From Sphaeramia orbicularis (Eukaryota; Chordata; Actinopteri; Kurtiformes; Apogonidae): a stretch of DNA of 64,000 nucleotides. Every line of letters begins with the position of its first letter. Position 1 is the first letter of the stretch. The notes below the pieces were generated by a model. That model did no database searches. It saw only the letters and a list, made by a program, of their open reading frames with translations, and was not told where the DNA came from. Where the stretch lies: contig NC_043971.1 in assembly GCF_902148855.1 (NCBI RefSeq), positions 3,364,449-3,428,448 of the forward strand, written 5' to 3'. A program made the position numbers and the translations under genes. Positions 12,984 through 23,000 of the stretch are shown piece after piece.

Positions 12984-12989
12984 AATAAA
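12984..12989 (+). promoter_or_regulatory. ACSS1 polyadenylation signal (AATAAA)
   Basis: AATAAA lies 76 bp after the ACSS1 stop codon, followed by a T-rich stretch. It implies a very short 3'UTR. Confidence 0.6.
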
Positions 12990-13334
12990 TGTGAAAGGCC
13001 TCTTTCAACACTTTTCTGCCTATTAGTGGCATAATAGTTAACTTCAGTGAAGTCACATGACTGCAGGTCACATGTCACTGTCACAAGGTCATTGAACATG
13101 ATTTAGTTGAATTATTTTATTCAGTTTCATCATCTGAGGAATCAGTGAACTTTAAAAGCAGCAGGACTACAGTAGAAAAAAAACATCTGGAAGTGGTGAT
13201 GATGGCAATGATGATGATGATGATGATGATGGTGGTGGTGATGAAGATAGTCTTTAAATGCACTGTCTGACTGTGAGTAAAAGAATTATAAACATGAGAA
13301 TAAAGTCAAATCCAACTGTGATGAATATTTTTAA

Positions 13335-13872
13335 CCCTTTCATGCATACTGGTCACTCCAGTGGACAGTTCTTCTCCAGCTGTTCTCTGTATATTCACAG
13401 GTTGTGTTGTTTTAGTTCCATATCAGCCGACACAGTGGACGCTTATGCACCATCCCATACACTGACATTCAGACCATTACTGTAACTTTCCTGTTCTTGA
13501 TAAACCTGATCTGTACAATCATATTTGGGTGTAAATCAATTGCTAATTGTTATTAGACTGTAATTAGCAGGGTTTTTTCATATTATTTGAGTGAATAATA
13601 ACTAGCATAAAATGTGAGAAAACATCAGATCAGCAACATTAAAAATGTTTTTTATTTCATAGTTTTCACACAATATATCAGTAAGTACATGTTTCTTTGC
13701 TTCAAAAATTAAATTAATTAAATGGTGTCCAGCTAAGTGGACATTTTTATAACTCCATGAAAAATAGGTTTATAAAAAAATTTCAATTACATTTTCTTCA
13801 TGCCTAAAGCTGACTAAAAACACTCAGGGATAAAATCTTGATTAAGGTTCTCATAATTCATACATGAAAGGG
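13335..13872. mobile_element. TTAA-type (piggyBac-like) MITE
   Basis: The element begins CCCTTTCATGCAT and ends ATACATGAAAGGG, 13-bp terminal inverted repeats with one mismatch. Both ends are flanked by TTAA (13331-13334, 13873-13876). TTAA duplication plus CCC...GGG termini is the piggyBac hallmark; Kolobok also uses TTAA and cannot be excluded. It is 538 bp and AT-rich, with no transposase frame. Confidence 0.8.
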
Positions 13873-14029
13873 TTAATGTTTTCTGGTGATTTTTATGAAT
13901 GGGTTGTTTTATTCATTGTAAATCAGTTTTTATTCTGATTGTAAATGTTCAAAAATAAATTGTAATAAATAAACTGTAATAAGTAAATACATGTATGCTT
14001 TATTCTGGAGAAATATTCATTTTAATTAT

Positions 14030-14160
14030 TACGAGCACAGGAGCCTGAAGATGTTGTGATGGCAAAGGCACTCAACACCTTCAAACCCAGGCTGCACAAA
14101 CACTGGAGCCATCACCCACTTTGTTACAACTACAAAGTGACTGATGTGAATTGAAAGACT
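14030..14160 (+). mobile_element. LINE-like ORF2 C-terminal remnant
   Basis: One + frame reads PEDVVMAKALNTFKPRLHKH followed by WSHHPLCYNYKVTDV and a stop. This resembles the last residues of non-LTR retrotransposon reverse-transcriptase proteins (NTFKxRLDKxW). The 3' boundary is unclear. An origin from another retroelement is possible. Confidence 0.45.
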
Positions 14161-14878
14161 AATTTTGGGGTATAGGTTTCAGCCTTCACGCTATATTTTT
14201 GTATTGTGTTGTATTACCCCACAATTTTTTTTTTTCTTCTTCTTCTCTGGGTTAGGGGCTTGGCCATTTGGGATGATCAGGTTCACCTCCCACGGTGCCC
14301 TCACCCGGCTGTCATGAGTCAGGTAGGCTTTAAAAGGAGCTGGAGCTCAGCTGACTGTGAGCTGTCCAGGAAACAACACCCCCTTTGGTTGGTTGACGTT
14401 CTCCATTTAGTTTTTCAGCTGGCCACGTTTCATCTGTTTGTCCTCCTCTCCCCCTGACCACTGACTCCCACTTCCACACAAGAGTTCTCAAGGCCCACCT
14501 TTTCATTTCTTCTGTCTTTACGATAGACTAGTAGTAGATAGAGTAGTGGGTGACTGAGAATTTCATTCTCAGTCTCCTTTTAGAAGCCCTGTAAAAGCCT
14601 CCTACTTTAGCTTTACCCCTTTTCCTTGGTTTTGAGCAGTTTTGTTAGTTTCCCAACTTGCGACCCCAGTCCATGTTTTGTTGGATTCTGTTTTGTTTTC
14701 ACCATTAAAGCATAATGTTGTTTTTTATTGTTTGTACTATTATCTTTGTTATTGTTATTAATGTTTTATTTAATATTTCATTTTGTTTTAAGTTTACGCT
14801 TCAACATAATGTGAACTCAAGTTAATGTTAATGGCATCAAAGCTACTGTTTCTGTTTAGTTTATTTTAAACTATGTAT

Positions 14879-14954
14879 TTCTTCTTCTTCTTCTTCTTCT
14901 TCTTCTTCTTCTTCTTCTTCTTCTTCTTCTTCTTCTTCTTCTTCTTCTTCTTCT
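14879..14954. repeat. (CTT)n microsatellite
   Basis: About 25 uninterrupted CTT units lie just upstream of the zinc-finger promoter region. A poly-Phe reading frame across it is an artefact. Confidence 0.98.
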
Positions 14955-15155
14955 GTGTAGTTTCGTCTTCCGTCCTGCAGGGGGCGGACTCTCCAGGCTG
15001 TCTGTCTCCTGCCGTAATCAACAGGAAGTGTCGTGAATACATACAGCGGTTCCTCCGAGTTTACAGACCGGTACCTGAGTTAGTGTTTAAACCAGGTTTA
15101 AGGAGTTGAACCGGGTTAAATGTCTTCTTTTGTCGAGCAGCTCGTGTCCGCCGTC
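14955..15155 (+). promoter_or_regulatory. Probable promoter / 5'UTR of the zinc-finger gene
   Basis: GC content rises here against an AT-rich background. There is a GC box (GGGGCGG at 14981) and an ETS-like ACAGGAAGTG at 15021. The start codon follows at 15156. The transcription start is not determinable from sequence alone. Confidence 0.45.
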
Positions 15156-18100
15156 ATGAAGGAGTTTATAGAGACTGCAATACCGGAAATATGTCAGAGA
15201 TTTAACCCTGTGAAGAACGAGGCGGAGGTGAGACAAACAACAACAAAACAGCTGATCACCCTGTAAATAAAAACAGCACCAACAGCTGATCACCCTGTAA
15301 ATAAAAACATAAACAGCTGGTCACCTGTAAATAAAAACAGCACCAACAGCTGATCACCCTGTAAATAACAACACAAACAGCTGATTATCCTGTAAACAAC
15401 AACAACAACAACACAAACAGCTGATCACCCTGTAAACAACAACAACACAAACAGCAGATCATCCTGTAAACAATAACACAAACAGATAATCAGCCTGTGA
15501 ACAACTACAACACAAACAGCTGATCATCCTGTAAACAACCGGCTGATGGAAAGTTTTGGGCACAGTTAATTTTTTTTTTATTAATAAAACATGAGTCATT
15601 TTTATTATTGCATTTATATATTTGTAATATTTCTGTGTTTCCTATTAATTCCATATCTCAGAGTGTTAATGTGTTTAATGTTGTTTTTGTCTGTTGATGT
15701 TATCAGACTGATTATAAGACAACTCTGTAATCCAGGATGTTGATGTTTGTTTGTTTGTTTGTTTGTTTGTTTGTTTGTTTGTTTGTTTACAGCTGCAGGC
15801 CGTGATGTCCAGACTTTGTGATTCTCTGCTTCAGGAGCTTCGGCGACTGCTGAAAGAAGGTAATGCTTTGGCCTCATTAATAATAAATCATTAACGGGCC
15901 TGTGAATAAATTAACACTTCTATTCTCTGGATGTTTTATTTTGAAAAGGTAACAGGAAGTGTTTAATGCAGATCGAACAGTTTATTTTAATGAGTAAAAC
16001 TGAATTAATTTCACAGTAAAAATGATCCCAGATTTTTCCCACATTCGCAGATGAACCAATTGATCAGCTGATCATACTGAACCCGGTCCAGGGGGTTGAA
16101 CCTCTGACCTCTGACCTACAGGTGACTCACCCAGTGCAGCTGTGGTGGTGATGCAGTCTGACTCCGCCCCCACTGCAGCAGAGGGAGACACTCCACTGGA
16201 GGCCACCGACCAATCAGATGCTCTCACAGGTGAAGAGGTGACACCAGCTAGCAGACAGCCCCGCCCCCTCCACAGCAAGTCCCGCCCATTCACCTGTCCC
16301 ATCTGTGGTAAAAGGTTCTCTTCCCGCAGCAGCGTGTCCGCTCACCATCGCACCGCTCACCTGCAGCATCCGCTCAGGTGTGCACACTGTCAGAAGGTGT
16401 TCCGGACCACCAGGCACCTCCGGACCCACCAGACCAGGACCCGACCGGACCAAGGGATGCTCACCTGCCCCACCTGTGGACGGACGGAGGACACGCACTG
16501 TGGCCTGAGGAAACACAGGCTGAGCTGTCAGAAGGACGATGGCCACGCCCACAGGTTAGAGGTCAAACACAGGTTATTCACACACCAACATCTGTTTCAT
16601 CTGACAAACAGAACCATGTCCACTGAGATCCCTCCAGTCCAGGTCCAGGTCTTGATGGTCTAGGTCTTTATGTCCCGGTCCAGGTCTTCATGGTCTAGGT
16701 CGTCATGTCCCGGTCCAGGTCTTCATGTCCTGTTCTCCTCTGGTCCAGGTGTCCGACGTGTGGGAGACAGTTCTCCAGACTCAGCTACCTGTCTGTCCAT
16801 CAGAGAGTCCACCTAGACATCAAGCCCTTCACCTGTGGAACATGTGGGCGGGGCTTCACCAGGAGCCGTAGCCTCCACGTCCACCAGGAGACGGTCCACA
16901 GAGGACGGAGACCGTTTGTCTGCAGCGTCTGTGGGAAGAGGTTCAGTCAACAGGGTGGACTCAGGACTCACCTGAGGACCCACACAGGTACAGATGGTCA
17001 CATGACCATCAGGTGTGATGTTTAGTCTGGATCAAATTTTTATTAGGTTCAGTTTTCAGAGTCTGGTTTAGACGTGATAGGGTCAAGGTCAAAGGTCAGA
17101 CGTTCCTTGTAACTTTAACACAGACGTTCATTCATTAAAGTCGAACTCAGTGACGTTTTTAAACCATATGCTCAGAATTGAGGAGTTGACGTCATGTCCA
17201 CAGACCACAGCCTTTTCACTGTTGTCATGTTGTCACTGACACAATGAAACAACCATTGAAGTACAATAAAAACAAGAATAAAAACACATCAAATAAATAA
17301 ATAATAACAAAAACGTACAGACGCTGAGTGTCAGTGATGATCTGACTGTTGATGTTGTTTGACATGTTCGTTGTGGTTCCTGTTGAACAGAGCGCGTCCA
17401 GGAGTCACTAATGATTGTTGGACCTGCAGAGGCAGTGACAGATGGTGAGTGACCTTTGACCTTTGCCATTTGCAGGTGAGCGTCCTTACACCTGTGACCA
17501 GTGTGGGAGCAGGTTCTCCAGCCGCAGCGCTCTAACCGTCCACCGCCGCGTCCACACTGGAGAGAAGTCCTACAGCTGCGACACCTGTGGGAGGAGTTTC
17601 AGCGTATCGGCTAACCTGCGCCGCCACTTGCTGGTCCATGCGGGACGCCGCGCCTTTGGCTGTGATGTGTGTGGCCGCCACTTCTCACAGGCAGCTCACC
17701 TGAAGGCGCACGGCGCCGTGCACAGTGGTCAGGTGTCGTTCATCTGTAAGAGTTGTGGGAAGGGCTTCCGACAGCGCGGTGCCCTGCTGGTCCATGAACG
17801 CATCCACACTGGCCTCAAACCGTTCACCTGCACCGACTGTGACCGGAGCTTTGCCTCTGCCACATCACTGCAACGCCACCGCCTCACACACAGCGGTGCC
17901 ACACCACACACCTGTGACGAGTGTGGAAAGAGCTTCAGCTCTGCCCACATCCTGAAGACGCACCTGCAGCTGCACGGCGGCACCAAGCAGTTCACCTGCG
18001 ACGTATGTGGGCGGGGCTACAGTTCGCAGAGTTACCTGAAGACGCATCGACGCAGTCACTCGGAGGGGAAGCCGTTCACATGCCCTCATTGTCTGAAGAG

Positions 18101-18401
18101 CTTCTCCACGGCGTCCAGTCTCAAGCTCCACCTCAGGGTCCACAGCGGCGAGAGGCCCTACGTCTGCGAGGTCTGTGGGCGGAGCTTCAGTGTCGCCCAG
18201 AACCTGGTCCGACATAACCGAGTCCACAGCGGTGAGAAGCCGTTCACCTGCAGCATCTGCAACAAGAGCTTCAGCCAGAACAACAACCTGAAGGTCCATC
18301 AGATGGTCCACAGCGGAACCAGGCCCTACAGCTGCCAGACCTGCACCCGGACCTTCAGGACCAGTAGGGGCCTCCGGGACCACCGCTGTGGGACCACCTG
18401 A
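15156..18401 (+). CDS. C2H2 zinc-finger protein, about 17 fingers (5 exons)
   Basis: Probable nuclear DNA-binding transcription factor; I cannot assign an orthologue. Exons: 15156-15227, 15793-15859, 16122-16554, 16749-16987, 17476-18401, with phases joining to 578 aa. The start GCCGTCATGA gives an acidic/helical N-terminus ([16 protein letters not shown], then [20 protein letters not shown]) seen in many fish zinc-finger genes. There is no KRAB or BTB. Fingers start at about residue 87: exon 3 holds one canonical and two degenerate fingers (the third ends HRLSC), exon 4 holds three, and exon 5 holds ten canonical fingers plus a terminal half-finger (DHRCGTT) lacking the second His spacing. 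The exon 4/5 junction restores a perfect THTGERPYTC linker, which supports the splice. Minus-strand frames over the fingers are shadows. The C-terminal codons seed a downstream minisatellite. Confidence 0.85.
15240..15540. repeat. Minisatellite (ACAGCTGATCACCCTGTAAA)
   Basis: About seven or eight degenerate units of ACAGCTGATCACCCTGTAAA followed by a variable A/C-rich spacer (unit roughly 30-45 bp). It begins about 13 bp after the donor of zinc-finger exon 1. Confidence 0.9.
15745..15788. repeat. (TTTG)n at a splice acceptor
   Basis: About 11 TTTG units run directly into TTTACAG, the acceptor of zinc-finger exon 2 (15793). The repeat therefore supplies the pyrimidine-rich tract. Confidence 0.9.
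16630..16748. repeat. Tandem GGTCCAGGTCTTCATG repeat abutting an acceptor
   Basis: Roughly three copies of GGTCCAGGTCTTCATGGTCT variants end at TGGTCCAG, the acceptor of zinc-finger exon 4. Each copy contains a CCAGGT acceptor-like core. Confidence 0.75.
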
Positions 18402-18680
18402 AACAAGCAGGGATCAGCAGAGACCAGCAGGGGCCTTTGACACCATAACTGTGAGACCACCTGAGACCACCAGGGACCAGCATGGCCTTCAGGACCAGCA
18501 CTGGCCTCCGAGACCACTGCTGTGGGACTGCCTGAGACCAGCAAAGACCAACATGGCCTTCAGGACCAGCAGGGGCCTTAGAGACCACCACTGTGGGACC
18601 ACTTGAGACCAGCAGGGGCCTCTGACACCACCGCTGTGAGACAACCTGAGACCAGCAGGGACCAGCAGAGACCAGCAGGT
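18352..18680 (+). repeat. Minisatellite grown from the zinc-finger gene's last codons
   Basis: The final coding block, ending GACCACCGCTGTGGGACCACCTGA in sense, is repeated about four more times downstream. Each copy has ACCAGCAGGGGCCT and a CCTGA or CTTGA end (stops near 18463, 18535, 18606 and 18651). Two of the downstream copies would translate as AFRTSTGLRDHCCGTA and [16 protein letters not shown], each followed by a stop. Confidence 0.85.
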
Positions 18681-19206
18681 CTTTCTTTCTTTAGTCAGTG
18701 TTTGGTCCAGATTCTCAGAGGGGTTCTGGGTCTGTTTCTGGTTCTTCGTCTGGTTCTGTGTCTGACTGATGAAATTCATTCTTATTTTAAATGACCAGTT
18801 TCATGTCTTGGTTCAGTGTTTGGTTTGATGTTTCATCTTCACGTCCATGGAAATGAGTCTGAGCCTGTTCTAGAACCAAATGGAAACAGCTGGAATCAGT
18901 TGGGTCTGAAAACCCTGAACCCAACCTACATTGGAGACCAGAACTCATCCAGTACCAGTTACTCATCGACTTGTTGTAAAAATCTCACCACAGTATGTTG
19001 GATACACATAATAAAAAGTAAAATATGGAAAAAAAAGAACTTCGTATATTACTTTTATCAATTCTTTACAATATTTTTACAGAAAAAATTAGAAAATTAC
19101 AATTCCCAGGTGTGCTTTCACTGAGCAGATATGCCCGTTGTCATATGACTGTAACTTTTTTGTTAACAGGAATTTTTCAAAACCAAAAACAGGATAGAAT
19201 TTGCTA

Positions 19207-19237
<31 letters not shown>

Positions 19238-19849
19238 GAAAGAGCTATAATAGGGTGTTGGGGGAGAATTACATTTTTTTTTTAACACACATGTATACTT
19301 CTCCTTGACCAGGCCCAGTAGTAAATATATTAAACCAATGCCAATCATCAATGCAACAGGAAAAACAGGAAGGGTCTGTCCTGGTTAATGAGGGGATGAC
19401 ATCATCAGTGGATGATGATTCACCATGACAACGGGTCACTGAAAAATAAAATAAAAACATAAACAAGGATAAAGAGGCAAAAAAAGACATTAAATGACTT
19501 TAAATGCAATAAAAGAACATGAAAGAAAGAAAACAAGACAACGGGTCATTGACAGGCGGAGCTGCCATGTTCATTCAACCCAAGTGAAAAAAACACAATA
19601 TGTATGTTTATCTAGAAGAACTACCACATGTAGTTGTCTTTATTTGTAATACTGATTTTATTTATTTGTGTCTTTGTATTGTTTTGCTTTTATATTTTTT
19701 TTTATTAAAGATAAATTATCTTTTCTTTTATTTCAGGATTATTATCATTATTATATTTTACATGAACTTTTAATTAATTCCTAGTCACTTCTTCTGTTTA
19801 ATTTAATTTGATTTAATTTTCTCCGTGTTTTTTCTCCGTTATCTTACTT
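18681..19849. other. Zinc-finger 3' flank / intergenic
   Basis: AT-rich sequence with homopolymer A (about 19205-19222), A/G-rich and T-rich tracts. There is no clear gene or recognisable complete element. The zinc-finger 3'UTR probably ends here but the signal is ambiguous. Confidence 0.6.
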
Positions 19850-20020
19850 TGAAGGGTCGAACCGGAAGCCGTATCTTTTCCGGGTCAGACCTCTTCCTGT
19901 TCCTGTTTTCGTTTTTTGACAGTCTCTCGGGCTCGGTTGTAGTTTGTGTTTGATCTGAACCGGGTTGAACCGGGCCACAGAGACCCCTTCCAGCTTCTGA
20001 CCCGCGGATCCGAGTCCAGG
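19850..20020 (+). promoter_or_regulatory. APMAP promoter / 5'UTR
   Basis: A CpG-containing block sits between AT-rich flanks. ETS-type ACCGGAAGCC lies at 19861, followed by a pyrimidine-rich CCTCTTCCTGTTCCTGTTTT that could serve as initiator. The start codon is at 20021. No TATA box was seen. Confidence 0.5.
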
Positions 20021-23000
20021 ATGAAGGAGGTGGAAGGTCTGCGGTTCCGGAGGCTGAACAGACCCACGGTGATCACGGACGAACTGCCGGAGCAACGCTA
20101 CAAGGGGACCGGGTAAGAACCGAACCGGTACAAGGACACCGGGTAAACAGGACCTAGTTAATATTTGAAGTCTGTCTGATGTTCATCATATTATTTATGA
20201 GTGAAGGGATTAAAACAAACACATGAATGCAGAAACCTGTGATAAAACACCAGATAAATGTCAGACCCTGTGGGTCTCTGAGCTGATGGTTCACTTCATC
20301 CTCATGAATCATGTGTTGAAACTGAAGCTTCATGTCTCATCTGTGAAACCAGATGTTGTGTTTCCTGTGTAAACAGGTTCTGGTCTGTTTCATGCTCTTC
20401 TTTTACATGTTAAGATGAGCTGATGTTTGACTTTGAGGCTAAATGATGTGTTTCATGTTTGGGCTGAAGATCTGCAGGGTGTGTTTACGGTCAGGTTCTG
20501 CGGGTTGGAAACCCGACACTAATGTTGTCCTTGGTGTCGTTTCAGGACGTACAGTGGGAAGGTTTTCCAGGTGACTCTTCTGTCCCTCGGAGGTTTTCTC
20601 CTCTTTCCTCTGCTCTTCATCATCCTCATCCTCGAGTCTCCTATCCAGCCTGAAGTCCTCAGGTGAGTCTGACTCTTGACATGTCCGAGTGTCCCTGAAC
20701 GCACTTTGACCGGTGTTTACGTGGTTTGAGGTTTCACCTCCTCTGACTCTGTGGTTAATCATTAATAATTAAGAAAACATTCATTGTGGATATGACAGAG
20801 TTTTAACAAAACCACACATGACTAAAAATAAAGTGTATGATTGTATTTTTAATGTTTACACCACAGTCGAACACATGAAAACAAAACAAACACATGCAAC
20901 TCAAACCTTGAAGGAAAATTCTATCATGACATATTCTGGTAAAATTAGGTTAGAGTTGGGGTTAGACTTGAAACCAAGGCCACAGTAGAAAGATCAACAT
21001 GACATTCAGAAAATTAATCCAAATGAAGGTTGAAGTTCAGCAATAAATAAGTACATCGTCATAAATAAAAGCCAGTTTGACAGAGACGTGACTTGAATAG
21101 AACTTAATGTAAATGAAACAAAATGTTTCAAACTCTAATTGAAAATTAATAAAAATGAGCCGACGGTGCTGATGTAAAATGTCTGGAATAATACGTGTAC
21201 CAGCAGCAGGGTCAGGGGACAGGGGTCAGGGTTGACCCTCAGGACAGGGTTAACACTAGGAATGTGGTCAGGGTTACCCCTGAATGACAGGTCATGAGTT
21301 CTGGTTCTACCAGTCACCATGTATGTACCAGGTCCCCTTCTGAACCGTCCGTATTCTTTGTGTTGCCCCCTGCTGGTCTCCTGCCGTTCTTCAGTCTGAA
21401 GGAACCTCCGCTCATGTCCGGCTGCTGGGAACCCAACCTGAAGCTCCGAGAGGCTCAGAGACTCTTCGAGGACCAGCTCGTGGGACCGGAATCCATCGCC
21501 AACATCGGAGGTCAGAGGTTAGAGGTTAGAGGCCACAATCTACAATGAAGCTGAGGATGTCTGACTGGTGTTCCTTTGTCTTCTTCTGCAGATGTTTTCT
21601 TCACCGGAACAGCTGATGGGAAGATTGTGAAGCTGATTGGACGAAGAATCCACACGGTGACAAGACTTGGAAAACTGCCCTGTGGTGAGAGAACTGACTC
21701 TGAAGTTTAACGGTTAGGCTAAAAGTTAACGGTTAGGTTGAAGGTTCTTATCGTTTGAATGAAATAAAACTGTATTTTTGGTGGAAGGTTTTAAGGTTTT
21801 AATTTTTCTGATTTCTGTGTGGTTTTACTTCATCTGAATCAGATGTTGATTGATATTATTGTGTTTCTGTGTCACAGTCTGTGGATTTAACTGGACTGGG
21901 CTGGTTTAGTAATGTCATAAACACCCAGTCTGATCGTTGTTGTTGTTTTTTTTTGTGGTGGTTCCGGTCCAGGTTCCAGGGAGGAGGAGTCCAGCTGTGG
22001 GCGTCCTCTGGGCATCAGAGTTGGACCCAATGGGACCCTGTTCGTGGCTGATGCTTATCTGGGTCTGTTTGAGGTCAACCCGACCACAGGTGAGAACCAG
22101 ATGTTCAGATCCAGGAGTTCCACCATGACTGAGAAAATTTACTCCCACATGAATTAAACAGAAACACGTAATGAGTTAATAATTATTCAGAACGAAGTGA
22201 GGATGTGGAGAACTGAAGGTGTTTTCGTCTTCATACAAAGTATCTTGTCTTTAATCGTCTGTTTCTGAAGGGTTGACATTTATGGTGATAGTTCCCGACT
22301 GATCATCAGAACAGTTTTGGTGCAGACCTTCTCAGAGGGTGACAGTGGAGGCCTTTAAAACTTTAACATCCATCCTCAGGTGAGGCGGTCCGCCTGGTGT
22401 CTGGGGGTCAGCTGGTCGGTGGCAGGAAGCTGTCGTTCATTAACGACCTGGCGGTGACACAGGATGGAAAGAAGGTGTACTTCACCGACTCTAGCAGCAG
22501 GTGGCAGCGCAGAGACTACTTGCACCTCATCATGGAGGCCACAGCCGATGGGCGGTATGGTGGCGATTTCTAACCTGGTGGTGGTGGCGGCAGCAGCGCA
22601 TGACCGTTCACAGTGAAGACGTGTGTGTTTGTGTTTCCAGGGTCCTGGAATACGACACCGAGACCCGCGAGCTGTCTGTGGTGATGGAGAACCTGCGATT
22701 CCCAAACGGCATCCAGCTGCTGCCGGACGAAGAGTCAGTGCTGGTCGCCGAGACCACGATGGCCAGGATCCGCAGGTAACTCACCTGGAAAATGGGTAAC
22801 TCACCTGGAAAATGGGTAACTCACCTGGAAAATGGGTAACTCACCTGGAGCAGTTTCATCTTTACTGAGTTCAGATTCGTGTGCACAGACCTTGACACAG
22901 AGGAGACTCTGCTTCTCTTTATTCATAGAAAGTTAAAGGTATTAGACATTAAAACTAAAACACCCAAAATGCATTTCAACCACAAATGTCCAATCACAGA

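Larger units (their letters stand above)
12990..14878. other. ACSS1 to zinc-finger intergenic stretch
   Basis: It holds a GATGATGATGATG microsatellite near 13210, a TTAA-type MITE (13335-13872) and a LINE-like remnant (from about 14030). The rest, including 14160-14870, is AT-rich and T-rich sequence with no gene that I can support. Confidence 0.7.

Noticed and set aside
14160-14700. Possible retroelement LTR or LINE 3'UTR (TTTAAAAGG and ATTAAA motifs)
   Set aside because: No paired repeat, terminal dinucleotides or target duplication could be recognised; left as unassigned sequence.
14873-15109. Open frame starting with poly-Phe
   Set aside because: The start is the (CTT)n microsatellite and the rest is the zinc-finger promoter/5'UTR; it does not join the gene's reading frame.
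17729-18383. Minus-strand and alternative-frame ORFs over the zinc fingers
   Set aside because: Shadows of a GC-rich, repetitive finger-coding exon; no splice sites or domains.
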